A stretch of DNA of 28,463 nucleotides from an uncultured Eubacteriales bacterium (GCA_949739085.1 CATIYU010000204.1:1-28463), one strand, 5' to 3'; counted from the first letter of the stretch, positions 14,504 through 22,891 are shown. The notes: generated by a model not told the origin, from the letters alone. Made by a program: numbers and translations.

Positions 14504-14543
14504 AAAAAAACTCCGCCCATTCCGGAGATGGACGGAGTTTTTT
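14504..14543 (-). terminator. Terminator of the M23-M50 (spoIVFAB-like) operon
   Basis: A long hairpin with A run on one side and T run on the other: outer arms CTCCG (14511-14515) and CGGAG (14533-14537), inner CCAT/ATGG pairs. On the minus strand it ends in TTTTTTT directly after the M50 gene. Confidence 0.82.
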
Positions 14544-14564
14544 CAGGCCGTTGCCGTTCGTATT

Positions 14565-15152
14565 TCAAGGAAGCCGCTGTGCCGCCCGTTGGAAGAGGTA
14601 GGGTAGCAGCGCGCCTGCCGCCGCCAGTAATAGGAACAGCCCCGCACCATGCCAGAGGGTCAGAAGCAGCGCCGCTGCCGCCAGCAGCAGGGCGCACCCC
14701 AATCCCACGGTCCCGCAGATCTGATCCGCCGCCACCGGGTCCGCCCACCAGCATACCAGCAGGAACAGGGCCCGGCCGCCGTCCAGGGAGGCCATGGGCA
14801 GCAGGTTGAAGAGCCCCAGCAGCAGGTTGGCCCCCGCCAGCATATAGTCCCCGGCCACCCGGGCCAGCACCAGCGCCAGCAGCAGGTTCACCGCCGGGCC
14901 CGCCAGGGTGCAGAGGATCTCCCGGCCGTAGGGCAGGTACCGGGTGTCCGCCTGGATCTCCGCTCCAAAGGCCGTCAGGCGGAACCGCTCCACCCCCGCC
15001 CCCGCCAGCCGCAGGGCTCCCAGGTGCCCCAGCTCGTGGCACAGCGCCGAGAGGGCCACCAGGGGCAGTACGCTCCCCGCCCCCGCCAGGACCGCCAGCA
15101 GCAGCATACAGCCAAAGCCCCAGGTGACCTCCAGCTTACCCGATTTCCACAT
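14565..15152 (-). CDS. SpoIVFB-like M50 intramembrane metalloprotease
   Basis: Site-2-protease-type membrane zinc protease, 195 residues with about five or six hydrophobic segments. The zinc motif HELGH is at 39-43 and the third-ligand region LLPMASLDGGR lies further on. In Bacillus subtilis SpoIVFB cuts the pro-sequence of sigma-K in the mother cell, held in check by SpoIVFA. The pairing here with an M23 protein encoded just upstream and overlapping by 17 bases is the reason for this call. It is shorter than the 288-residue Bacillus protein and lacks the C-terminal CBS domain. There is no clear SD, so translation is likely coupled. It could instead be another small M50 protease. Confidence 0.78.
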   Translation of the reverse strand: MWKSGKLEVTWGFGCMLLLAVLAGAGSVLPLVALSALCHELGHLGALRLAGAGVERFRLTAFGAEIQADTRYLPYGREILCTLAGPAVNLLLALVLARVAGDYMLAGANLLLGLFNLLPMASLDGGRALFLLVCWWADPVAADQICGTVGLGCALLLAAAALLLTLWHGAGLFLLLAAAGALLPYLFQRAAQRLP

Positions 15153-16101
15153 AGTAAATAGGGTTGAGGTACAGAGCCCCGTCGTGGAGCTCAAAATGGA
15201 GATGGGGCCCGGTGGTCAGACCGGTGGACCCCACCTCCGCAATCTTATCCCCTTTGGCCACTTCCCCGCCGGTGGCGGTCACCCGGCTGCAATGGCCGTA
15301 CAGGGTGATATAGCCCCCCTGGTGGCGTAACATAATATAGTTGCCCAGGGTGCTGCTCTCGCCGGTGGCGTACACCGTGCCGCTGGCAAAGGCAACGATG
15401 TCCGTCCCCTCCTCTGCCGCCAGGTCCACGCCGTAGTGGAATTTGCTGCCGCCCTCCACCGGGTGTTCCCGCCAGCCAAAGGTAGAGCTGAGGGAGCCCG
15501 TGACAGGGGTGCAGTGGTCGAATCCCAGGTTGCGCTGCTCCAGGCTGGCGTTTTCTGGCGGGGCGGGCATGGTGTAGACATAGGAGAGGGACCCGCTCTC
15601 CTTCCCGGCGGCGGAGGTTGTGTCCAGGGCCGGGGGGACGTCCCCGGAAGGACGGCTGGGGGAGGTATATCCCACCAGCCGCCCGCCGGTCTCCCCGTTC
15701 GGGGAGGGGGCTGTCTGGGCGGCCGGCTCCTCTTCGGGACTATCCGGGGCTGCTGCTGGATCTTCCACCGGGGCCTCCGCCGGACCGGCGGGGTTAAAGA
15801 CGGCGGTATAGGCGTCCTGGAGGGAGTCCCCCACGGACGCTTCCCCGCTGATGGCCCTGCCAACGGCGGCAAATGCCTCCTTAAAGTCGGCGTTGCGGCC
15901 GATGAGGTCCCCGGCGGACTGGGCGAAGCTGTCCAGGGCCCCCGGGAACAGCAGCTTCACCAGGACCAGCAGCACGAAGACCGCACCGCAGATCACCAGC
16001 CGGGCCATAGCCCTGTTTCCAGGGCTGGACGGGGCACGCCCCCGGCTGCTGCGGCGCTGCTGCGCACGGCGGCGCACAGCGGAGTACCTATCCAAATCCA
16101 T
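15136..16101 (-). CDS. SpoIVFA-like membrane-anchored M23 (LytM) protein
   Basis: A bitopic protein of 321 residues: a basic cytoplasmic start (RRRAQQRRSSRGR), one transmembrane helix at about residues 34-52, a Pro/Ala/Glu-rich linker, and a C-terminal LytM/M23 domain. All zinc ligands are present: His and Asp of HYGVD and the HLH pair of GPHLHFE. In Bacillus SpoIVFA this domain is degenerate and regulates SpoIVFB. The ATG at 16119 would lie at or before the predicted sigma-E start of transcription, so it is rejected. The ATG at 16101 is one base from AAGGAGG; a TTG at 16095 has 7-base spacing and could be the true start. The M50 gene overlaps its end. Confidence 0.85.
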   Translation of the reverse strand: MDLDRYSAVRRRAQQRRSSRGRAPSSPGNRAMARLVICGAVFVLLVLVKLLFPGALDSFAQSAGDLIGRNADFKEAFAAVGRAISGEASVGDSLQDAYTAVFNPAGPAEAPVEDPAAAPDSPEEEPAAQTAPSPNGETGGRLVGYTSPSRPSGDVPPALDTTSAAGKESGSLSYVYTMPAPPENASLEQRNLGFDHCTPVTGSLSSTFGWREHPVEGGSKFHYGVDLAAEEGTDIVAFASGTVYATGESSTLGNYIMLRHQGGYITLYGHCSRVTATGGEVAKGDKIAEVGSTGLTTGPHLHFELHDGALYLNPIYYVEIG

Positions 16102-16119
16102 CCCTCCTTTTTCTCCCAT

Positions 16120-16149
16120 AGTCTATGCGGCGGACAGGGGAAATTATGC
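16120..16149 (-). promoter_or_regulatory. Candidate sigma-E (sporulation) promoter
   Basis: On the minus strand GCATAAT (16143-16149) and CATAGACT (16120-16127) are 15 bases apart. This resembles the mother-cell sigma-E pattern (KMATATW, then CATACAHT), with one mismatch in each box. The spoIVF operon is sigma-E controlled in Bacillus. No sigma-A promoter of comparable quality is seen in this gap. Confidence 0.5.
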
Positions 16150-16201
16150 AGAAAGCGGTTATTCCGCCGGTTCCTGGCAAAGCTAGGGGGGAGGTGATGC
16201 T

Positions 16202-17656
16202 ATGGAATCCATATGGCGCAAGGGGGCCGCTCTCTCCCCCCGGCCAAGCTTAAATGGAAGTATCGCGGTGGATACCGCCGTCATCGGCGGGGGCATGGCG
16301 GGCGTACTCGCCGCCGCCATGCTGGCGGAGGCGGGGGTGGAGACGGTGGTGCTGGAGGCGGACCGGGTAGGGTCCGGCCAGACGGGCGGCACCACCGCCA
16401 AGGTGACCAGCCAGCACGGGGCTATGTATCTCCGCCTGGAGGAGACCTTGGGCGGGGAGGCCGCAGGGCTCTACGCCCAGGCCAACCAGGAGGCGGTAGA
16501 GAGTTACGAGGCCCTTATCCGGCGCAGGCACATTGCCTGCGGCTGGGAGCGCCTGCCCGCTTGGCTCTACTCCCAGTCCGAAGAAAACAGCCTGGCCCGG
16601 GAGGCGGAGGCTCAGAAGCGGGCCGGCCTGCCGGCAGAATTTTCCAAGGACGCCTGCCTGCCTGTTCCGGTGAAGGGGGCGGTCTGCTGTCAGGGGCAGG
16701 CCCAGTTCCACCCCCTGCAATTCCTCTTCACCCTGGCGGAGGGGCTGACGGTCTACGAGGGCGTCCGGGTGCTGGAGGCGGAAGAGGGCCAGCTCCGCAC
16801 CACAGCCGGACTGGTCCGGGCCCGGCGGGTGGTTTTTGCCTGTCACTTCCCATTTGTCAATGCCCCGGGCTACTACTTCCTCCGGATGCACCAGGAGCGC
16901 AGTTACGCCCTGGCACTGGAGGGGGGACCGCAGCTGGGGGGCATGTACTACAGTGTGGACCCCGGCGGACTCTCCCTGCGCAACGCGGGGCCCTACCTGC
17001 TGGTGGGCGGCGGGGGCCACCGCACCGGGGAGAACCGGGAGGGCGGCAGCTACGAGGCCCTCTCCCGGTCCGCCGGACTGCTGTTCCCGGGGACAAGGGA
17101 GGCTGCCCGCTGGTCCGCCCAGGACTGCATAACCCTGGACGGCGTGCCGTATATCGGACAGTTCTCCGCCGCCACTCCCGACTGGTACGTGGCCACGGGC
17201 TTCGGCAAGTGGGGCATGACCCACTCCATGGTGGCGGCCCAGCTGCTGCGGGACCTGATCCTGGGCCGGGAGAATCCCTACGCGGGGCTCTTCTCCCCCC
17301 AGCGGTTTACGCCAGCGGCCTCCGCCGGGCAGCTTTTGAGCAACGGCCTCCACGCGGTCCGGGACCTGGGCCGGGAGCTGCTGGCCCCCGCCCGGGGCGC
17401 GGCGGAGGCCCTGCCCCCAGGCCATGGCGGCGTGGTGGAGCTGGAGGGGGAAAAGGTGGGGGTGTACCGGTCCCCGGAGGGGGAGGTCTTCGTGGTGGAC
17501 GTCCGCTGTCCCCACTTGGGCTGCCAGTTGGAGTGGAACCCGGAGGAGCGGAGCTGGGACTGCCCCTGCCACGGGTCCCGGTTTGACTGCCGGGGGCGGC
17601 TGCTGTCCGGCCCCGCCCAGCGGGATCTGTGGTCCGCGGACGCCGGGGAGCGGTAA
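16202..17656 (+). CDS. FAD-dependent oxidoreductase with C-terminal Rieske [2Fe-2S] domain
   Basis: A 484-residue redox fusion. Residues about 22-380 form a DAO-type FAD oxidoreductase with the dinucleotide motif GGGMAG (29-34) after a beta strand, and a late FAD-contact segment (ATGFGKWGMTHS). Residues about 415-484 form a Rieske cluster domain: Cys436-x-His438 in CPHLGC and Cys454-x-x-His457 in CPCHGS, with Cys441 and Cys456 placed for the structural disulfide. The family is widespread in Bacilli and Clostridia, but substrates are mostly unknown. Start follows GGGAGGTGA. It is divergent from the spoIVFA-like gene, with about 100 bases between. Confidence 0.92.
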   Translation: MESIWRKGAALSPRPSLNGSIAVDTAVIGGGMAGVLAAAMLAEAGVETVVLEADRVGSGQTGGTTAKVTSQHGAMYLRLEETLGGEAAGLYAQANQEAVESYEALIRRRHIACGWERLPAWLYSQSEENSLAREAEAQKRAGLPAEFSKDACLPVPVKGAVCCQGQAQFHPLQFLFTLAEGLTVYEGVRVLEAEEGQLRTTAGLVRARRVVFACHFPFVNAPGYYFLRMHQERSYALALEGGPQLGGMYYSVDPGGLSLRNAGPYLLVGGGGHRTGENREGGSYEALSRSAGLLFPGTREAARWSAQDCITLDGVPYIGQFSAATPDWYVATGFGKWGMTHSMVAAQLLRDLILGRENPYAGLFSPQRFTPAASAGQLLSNGLHAVRDLGRELLAPARGAAEALPPGHGGVVELEGEKVGVYRSPEGEVFVVDVRCPHLGCQLEWNPEERSWDCPCHGSRFDCRGRLLSGPAQRDLWSADAGER

Positions 17657-17673
17657 AAGAGCGCCGCTTTCTC

Positions 17674-17702
17674 TTGCATTTGGGGGGAAAATGTGGTAAA
17701 CT
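17674..17702 (+). promoter_or_regulatory. Promoter of the DUF624-modABC operon
   Basis: TTGCAT (17674-17679) and TAAACT (17697-17702) with 17-base spacing, 48 bases before the DUF624 start. Confidence 0.62.
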
Positions 17703-17750
17703 GCACCACAAATACACCCATTTTCGCCACAAGAGGAGAGGAGGGCGCCT

Positions 17751-18431
17751 ATGTTTTTCCGCAGTGATTACGAGGACCTCATGACGCCGGAGGAGGACCG
17801 CCCGGAAAGGACCGGGATGACCCGGTTCCTGGAGCTTCTGGGACCCGCCTGCGCTCCGCTGCTGAAGCTGAACCTGCTGTTCCTGCTGGCCTGCCTTCCG
17901 GTGGTCACCATCCCCCCGGCCCTCCTGGCCATGCACCAGGTGGTCCGCCGCCTGGTGCGGGACCAGCCGGTGAAGTGCCTGCGGGACTTTTTCGACGCCT
18001 TCCGGCGGAATTTTGTCCGGTCCTACGGCGTGTTCCTGGCGGCGGCCCTCCCCATGGGGTGTGCTGGGTACGGTATGTGGTTCTATCTGCGCCTGGCGGC
18101 GGGGAATCCCCTTATGTACCTGCCCTTTGTTTTCTGCTCAACGGTGTTTCTGACGGCGCTGCTGGCCTCTCCGTACCTCTACGGCCTTCTGAGTGGAGGG
18201 AGGGGGCTGGGGGAGAGCCTGCGGCTGGCGCTGCTGCTGGGGCTGGGGAGGCCCCTGCGGGCGGTGCTGGCGGACGTGGTCTACTATGTGCCGCTGGCGG
18301 CGGGGGTTCTGCTCTTCCCCCTCAGCGGCCTCTATCTGGTGATGATCGGTTTTTCCCTGCCCTGCTTTGTGGGAAATTTCTTCCTGCGCACGGAGCTGGG
18401 GCGCGTGGAGACAGAGGAGGCGGAGAGATGA
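17751..18431 (+). CDS. YesL/DUF624 family membrane protein
   Basis: A 226-residue membrane protein with about five hydrophobic segments. The N-terminal half has the DUF624 pattern (LLKLNLLFLLACLPVVTIPP, then a conserved DFFDAFRRNF loop). YesL-type proteins often sit near sugar transport genes; their function is unknown. Here it opens an operon and its stop overlaps the next start (ATGA), so it is coupled to the molybdopterin-binding protein. The SD is AGGAGGG. Whether it takes part in molybdate metabolism or is only co-transcribed is not clear. Confidence 0.85.
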   Translation: MFFRSDYEDLMTPEEDRPERTGMTRFLELLGPACAPLLKLNLLFLLACLPVVTIPPALLAMHQVVRRLVRDQPVKCLRDFFDAFRRNFVRSYGVFLAAALPMGCAGYGMWFYLRLAAGNPLMYLPFVFCSTVFLTALLASPYLYGLLSGGRGLGESLRLALLLGLGRPLRAVLADVVYYVPLAAGVLLFPLSGLYLVMIGFSLPCFVGNFFLRTELGRVETEEAER

Positions 18432-19447
18432 AGCTGATTCCCGTGGAGGACGCGGTGGGCCATGTGCTCTGCCACGATATGACTCAGATCATCCCCGGCA
18501 AGTACAAGGACGCCCGCTTCCGCAAGGGCCACGTGGTGCGGCCGGAGGACATCCCGGTGCTGTTGGCCATGGGCAAGGAGAACCTATATGTGTGGGAGCT
18601 GGCTCCGGGGATGGTCCACGAGGACGAGGGCGCGGCGCGGCTCTGCGCCCTGTGTGAAAATGAGCATATGGTCCGCAGCCAAGTCAAGGAGGGTAAGCTG
18701 GAGCTGTTTGCCGGGATGGACGGCCTCTTCCGGGTGGATTCCCGGCGGCTGAACCAGATCAATCTGCTGGGAGAAGTCATGATCGCCACCCGCCACGGCA
18801 ATACCCCGGTACGGAAGGGGGACAAGCTCTGCGGGACCCGGGTCATCCCCCTGGTGATCGGGGAGGAGAAGCTGGAGCGGGCGGAGGAGATCGGGGGCGG
18901 CAGGCCCCTCCTGGAGCTGCTGCCCTGGAGGCTGAAACCCGCCTCTGTCATTGCCACCGGCAGCGAGGTGGCTAAGGGGCTGGTGGAGGACGCCTTTACC
19001 CCCGTAGTGGAGCGAAAGCTGGCGGCGTTTGGCATTTCCACCGCTATGCGGAGCACGCCCGGGGACAGTCTGGACGCTATCCGCCGGGAGATCCTCCGGG
19101 CCCGGGACGCGGGGGTGGACCTCATCCTCTGCACCGGCGGCATGAGCGTGGACCCGGATGACCGCACGCCGGGGGCCGTCAAGGCCAGCGGGGCGGAGAT
19201 CGTCACCTACGGCGCACCGGTGCTGCCGGGGGCCATGTTCCTGCTGGGGTATTTTGATGACGGAATGCCCATCCTGGGCCTGCCGGGGTGCGTAATGTAC
19301 GCGAAAACCACAGTGTTCGACCTGGTGCTGCCCCGGGTTGCGGCGGGAGTGGCGGTGAGCCGGGAGGAGATTGCCGCCATGGGGGAGGGCGGACTGTGCC
19401 TGGGGTGCGGGACCTGCACATTCCCCAACTGCGGCTTTGGAAAGTAG
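18428..19447 (+). CDS. MoeA/CinA-like molybdopterin-binding protein with Cys-rich tail
   Basis: A 339-residue protein with a MoCF-biosynthesis (MoeA/MogA-like) domain at about residues 175-300: GSEVAKG, then CTGGMSVDPDD with the conserved TGGxS and DxD, and LPGCVMY near the end of the fold. The N-terminal half (about 170 residues) is a separate domain I do not recognise as standard MoeA. The last 16 residues form a cysteine cluster, CLGCGTCTFPNCGFGK, which could bind metal or Fe-S. Coupled to DUF624 by ATGA and followed 10 bases later by modA, so a role in handling molybdenum or pterin is likely. Confidence 0.85.
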   Translation: MKLIPVEDAVGHVLCHDMTQIIPGKYKDARFRKGHVVRPEDIPVLLAMGKENLYVWELAPGMVHEDEGAARLCALCENEHMVRSQVKEGKLELFAGMDGLFRVDSRRLNQINLLGEVMIATRHGNTPVRKGDKLCGTRVIPLVIGEEKLERAEEIGGGRPLLELLPWRLKPASVIATGSEVAKGLVEDAFTPVVERKLAAFGISTAMRSTPGDSLDAIRREILRARDAGVDLILCTGGMSVDPDDRTPGAVKASGAEIVTYGAPVLPGAMFLLGYFDDGMPILGLPGCVMYAKTTVFDLVLPRVAAGVAVSREEIAAMGEGGLCLGCGTCTFPNCGFGK

Positions 19448-19457
19448 AGGGAGCCGG

Positions 19458-20246
19458 GTGAGGCGGATTGGATATTTGGCTCTGGCGGCGCTGCTGTTCC
19501 TGACGGCCTGCGGCGGACAGCGGCAGGATGCGCTGACAGTCTTCGCGGCGGCCTCCCTGGAGGAGGTTCTTACGGAGATCGGGGACGTCTATATGGCGGC
19601 GGATGGCGCGGAAGCAGTGGTCTTCAATTTTGACTCTTCCGGGACCCTCCAGACGCAGATTGAGGAGGGTGCGGTGTGCGATGTCTTCCTCTCTGCCGGT
19701 CAGGCGCAGATGGACGCGCTCTCCCATCAGGGGCTTCTGCTGAAGGATAGCCGGATGGACCTGCTGGAGAACAAGGTAGTGCTGGCGGTAGCGGAGGGGA
19801 ACCCTGCGGGCCTTGAAAGCTTCGGGGACCTGAAAGCCGCCCTGGAACAGGGGACGGCGCTGCTGGCCATGGGAAACAGCGGCGTGCCGGTGGGGCAGTA
19901 CACCCAGAAAATCCTGGAGTACTTGGGGCTGGACGAGGCGGCGCTGGTGGACTCTGGGCAGCTCAGCTACGGCGCCAGCGTCAAGGAGGTGGCCGCTCAG
20001 ATTGCCGGGGGCGCTGTGGACTGCGGCTTCGTGTACGCCACCGACGCTGCGGCCGCCGGACTGACAGTGGCGGATACCGCCACAGAGGAGATGTGCGGGC
20101 GGATAATCTACCCCGCCGCCATCCTGGAGTCCAGCGTCCGCCGGGACCAGGCGATGGACTTCCTGCGGCTTCTGGTCTCTCAGGCCGGGCGGGAGATGCT
20201 GGAGGCATACGGCTTCACCCCTTGCGGCGTTATGCCGCTTACATGA
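19458..20246 (+). CDS. modA: Molybdate ABC transporter substrate-binding lipoprotein
   Basis: Extracellular receptor of a molybdate/tungstate importer, 262 residues. The signal has lipobox LTAC with Cys18 lipid-modified. The mature part starts with LTVFAAASLEEVL, the ModA ligand loop. Later NFDSSGTLQTQIEEG and GYLKDSRMDLLENK-type segments, GNSGVPVGQYT and the oxyanion-binding Ser residues are typical of the family. The start is GTG, after AGAGGGAG. It overlaps modB by the ATGA arrangement. Confidence 0.93.
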   Translation: MRRIGYLALAALLFLTACGGQRQDALTVFAAASLEEVLTEIGDVYMAADGAEAVVFNFDSSGTLQTQIEEGAVCDVFLSAGQAQMDALSHQGLLLKDSRMDLLENKVVLAVAEGNPAGLESFGDLKAALEQGTALLAMGNSGVPVGQYTQKILEYLGLDEAALVDSGQLSYGASVKEVAAQIAGGAVDCGFVYATDAAAAGLTVADTATEEMCGRIIYPAAILESSVRRDQAMDFLRLLVSQAGREMLEAYGFTPCGVMPLT

Positions 20247-20908
20247 TGGACTGGTATCCTCTGTGGAACTCCCTGCGCATCGCCGGCATCTCAACTGCCG
20301 CTGTATTTTTTGCCGGCATCTGCGCTGCCTACTACGCCTCCAAGGCCCCCCGGCTGGTGAAAGGGGCGCTGGATACCCTGCTGACCCTGCCCCTGGTTCT
20401 GCCGCCCACGGTGGTGGGATATCTGCTGCTGTTGGTCCTGGGGCCCCGGAGGCCAGTGGGCGCGTGGCTCCAGACGGCTTTTGGCCTGCGGCTGACCATG
20501 ACGTGGCAGTCCGCCGTGTTCGCGGCGGCGGCGGTGTCCTTTCCGCTGATGTACCGCACCGCCCGGGGGGCCTTTGCGTCCTTTGACGAAACCCTGGCCA
20601 GCGCGGGAAAGACATTGGGACTGAGTAATACCTATATCTTCTGGCGGGTCCGTATGCCTGTGTGCCGCCAGGGAATTCTGGCGGGGACGGTGCTCGCCTT
20701 CGCCAGGGCACTGGGGGAATACGGCGCTACGTCCATGGTGGCGGGGTACATTCCAGGCCGCACCGCCACCATTGCCGCCGCCGTCTACCAGGCATGGCGC
20801 ACCGGGGACAACGCCGGAGCTTTCAAATGGGTGCTGGTGAACTTGGGCATTTCTGCGGCGGTGCTGCTGGCGGTGAATTTGCTGGAGGGAAGGCAGAAAT
20901 GGCGCTGA
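20243..20908 (+). CDS. modB: Molybdate ABC transporter permease
   Basis: Membrane permease of 221 residues with five or six transmembrane helices. The coupling motif that contacts ModC appears as ARALGEYGATSMVAG. It shares the ATGA with modA, and its end overlaps the modC start by 10 bases, so the three transport proteins are made in step. The permease pairs with ModC on the inside and ModA on the outside. Confidence 0.94.
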   Translation: MMDWYPLWNSLRIAGISTAAVFFAGICAAYYASKAPRLVKGALDTLLTLPLVLPPTVVGYLLLLVLGPRRPVGAWLQTAFGLRLTMTWQSAVFAAAAVSFPLMYRTARGAFASFDETLASAGKTLGLSNTYIFWRVRMPVCRQGILAGTVLAFARALGEYGATSMVAGYIPGRTATIAAAVYQAWRTGDNAGAFKWVLVNLGISAAVLLAVNLLEGRQKWR

Positions 20909-21999
20909 CTGTGCAAATCCGGAAAAGGGCGGGGAATTTTTGCCTGGAGGCGGACTTTACCGCCCAGGCGGGGGAGCCGCTGGCCCTTCTGGGGGCTTCC
21001 GGCTGTGGGAAGAGCATGACCTTGCAGTGCGCGGCCGGTATTCTGCGGCCAGACTGGGGCCAGGTGGCCCTGGACGGCCAGACGCTCTTTCACAGCGGCC
21101 GGGGTGTGAACTGCCCGCCCCAAAAGCGGCGGGTGGGGTACCTGTTTCAGAACTACGCCCTCTTCCCCCACATGACGGCGGCGGAGAACATCGCCGCTGG
21201 GGCCCGCCATCTGGACAAATCCCGGCGGCGGGAGCAGACGGCCCGGCTGGTGAAGCGGCTGGGGCTGGAGGGGCTGGAGAACCTGCGGCCCCTCCAGCTC
21301 TCCGGCGGGCAGCAGCAGCGGGTGGCCCTGGCGCGGATGCTGGCCTCGGAGCCCCGGGCCCTGCTGCTGGACGAACCCTTCTCCGCCCTGGACAGCTACT
21401 TGAAATGGCGGCTGGAGCAGGAGCTGCGGGAGATTTTGAACCAGTTTCCAGGGCCGGTGGTGTGGGTGAGCCACGACTGGGGGGAGGTCTGCCGGAACTG
21501 CGCCAAGGTGTGCGTGCTGGACGGCGGGAAATCCGCCCCGGCGGTGGGGGTCAGGGAGCTGCTGGCCAATCCCGTCACCGTCAGCGCGGCCCGGATCTCC
21601 GGCTGCAAAAATTTTGCCCCAGCGCGTCCCGGCGCTTCGCCCGGTACGGTGGAGGTCCCCGGGTGGGGCCTGACCCTCGCCGCTCCCTGGCGGGAGGGGG
21701 CGGACACCTTGGGCATCCGCTCTCAACACCTCCGGCCCTCGGGGCCGGGAGCGGTCAACGCCTTCTTCTGCCAGGTCCTGTGGACGGTGGAGGACGAACC
21801 GGCCCTGCTTGCGGCGCTTCGTCCCCAGGGGGCGGCGGCGGATGCGCCCCCGCTACAAATGGAGCTGGCCCGGGACGTCTGGGCGGCCCTGCCGGACCGG
21901 AAGGGGCTCTGGGTATCCGTGGACCCGGAAAATCTGCTGCTGTTGGAACAGACCCCGGCTTTTGGAGAAAAATTTCCGCAAATGAGGCGCGGCCATTGA
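20899..21999 (+). CDS. modC: Molybdate ABC transporter ATPase
   Basis: ATP-hydrolysing subunit, 366 residues. Walker A GASGCGKS is at 32-39, the ABC signature LSGGQQQR at 134-141, Walker B LLLDEP at 155-160 and the switch His192 in VSHDW. A C-terminal MOP/TOBE-like domain (about residues 215-355) would sense oxyanion. The SD GGAGGGAAGG lies in the modB end. Its stop codon lies inside the -35 box of the degV promoter, so the next transcription unit starts without a gap. Confidence 0.94.
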   Translation: MALTVQIRKRAGNFCLEADFTAQAGEPLALLGASGCGKSMTLQCAAGILRPDWGQVALDGQTLFHSGRGVNCPPQKRRVGYLFQNYALFPHMTAAENIAAGARHLDKSRRREQTARLVKRLGLEGLENLRPLQLSGGQQQRVALARMLASEPRALLLDEPFSALDSYLKWRLEQELREILNQFPGPVVWVSHDWGEVCRNCAKVCVLDGGKSAPAVGVRELLANPVTVSAARISGCKNFAPARPGASPGTVEVPGWGLTLAAPWREGADTLGIRSQHLRPSGPGAVNAFFCQVLWTVEDEPALLAALRPQGAAADAPPLQMELARDVWAALPDRKGLWVSVDPENLLLLEQTPAFGEKFPQMRRGH

Positions 22000-22023
22000 C
22001 ATTTTTCTAAAATACGCTATAAT
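21996..22023 (+). promoter_or_regulatory. Promoter of degV
   Basis: TTGACA (21996-22001) overlaps the modC stop codon; TATAAT (22018-22023) follows after 16 bases. Confidence 0.88.
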
Positions 22024-22057
22024 CTAGAGTATCATATTACGTTAGGCGGTTTTTAGA

Positions 22058-22891
22058 ATGACATATCAACTTATCTGTGATAGCTGCACCGACATGCCCG
22101 CGGAGACCCTACAGGACCCCCATGTGGTCAAAGTCCCCCTGAGCATCCAGGTGGGCCCGGAGACGGTCATTGACGACGAAAATTTCCGCCAGCTGGAGCT
22201 GCTGCAAAAAATGCGGGCTTGGCCCGACGCGCCGAAAACAGCCTGCCCCTCCCCCTCCGACTATATGGAGCATTTCCGGGAGGACAAGGATAACTATATT
22301 GTCACCCTCTCCGCCCGCCTTTCCGGCTCCTACAACGCCGCTATGCAGGCCCGGGCCATCTACCGGGAGGAGGGGGGACGGGCTAATGTCCACGTATTCA
22401 ACTCCCGGTCCGCCGTGTCTGGACAGGCGCAGATTGCCCTGCTTATCCGGGAGCTGGCGGGCAGCGGCCTACCCTTTGACCAGGTTGTGGAGCGTGTAGA
22501 GGCGTATATCAGCCGGATGCAGACCCTCTTTGTGCTGGAGAACCTGGATAACCTGCGGAAAAACGGTCGCCTGACCCGGACCCAGTCCCTGGTCACCGGG
22601 GCGCTGCGGGTGAAGCTGCTGATGGGCGCAACCCGCGAGGGGGAAATCGAAAAGCTGGGCCAGGGCCTCTCCATCCGGCAGACTTTGGCGCGAATGGTGG
22701 CCCGTATGGCGGAGAATACCGACCACGTGGGGCGGCGGCTGATTGTGGCCCACTGCAACTGCCTGGAGCGGGCGGAGTACGTCCGGGAGCTGGTGCGGCA
22801 GCGGTGCCGGTTTGGCGAGGTGCTGGTTGTGCCCGTAGGGGGCGTGGCCACTGTTTACGCTAACGACGGCGGCATAGTGGCGGCATTTTAA
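22058..22891 (+). CDS. DegV family fatty-acid-binding protein
   Basis: A 277-residue cytoplasmic DegV protein. The N-terminal motif (YQLICDSCTDMP, the DSxxD pattern) and the middle block SARLSGSYNAA are typical, as is the later LDNLRKNGRL. DegV/FakB proteins hold one fatty acid and pass it to a kinase FakA for phosphorylation; FakA is not in this window, so this may be a FakB-like or an orphan paralogue. It forms a single-gene unit with strong promoter and terminator. The SD is weak (AGGCGG, about 9 bases). Confidence 0.93.
   Translation: MTYQLICDSCTDMPAETLQDPHVVKVPLSIQVGPETVIDDENFRQLELLQKMRAWPDAPKTACPSPSDYMEHFREDKDNYIVTLSARLSGSYNAAMQARAIYREEGGRANVHVFNSRSAVSGQAQIALLIRELAGSGLPFDQVVERVEAYISRMQTLFVLENLDNLRKNGRLTRTQSLVTGALRVKLLMGATREGEIEKLGQGLSIRQTLARMVARMAENTDHVGRRLIVAHCNCLERAEYVRELVRQRCRFGEVLVVPVGGVATVYANDGGIVAAF

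Noticed and set aside
16213..17586. Long alternative frames on both strands within the FAD-Rieske gene
   Set aside because: They are Gly/Pro/Arg-rich shadows without motifs; the chosen frame has both the FAD and the Rieske signatures.
17657..17750. Molybdenum-cofactor riboswitch ahead of the modABC operon
   Set aside because: The gap is under 100 bases and its promoter leaves a leader of about 40 bases, too short for the Moco motif.
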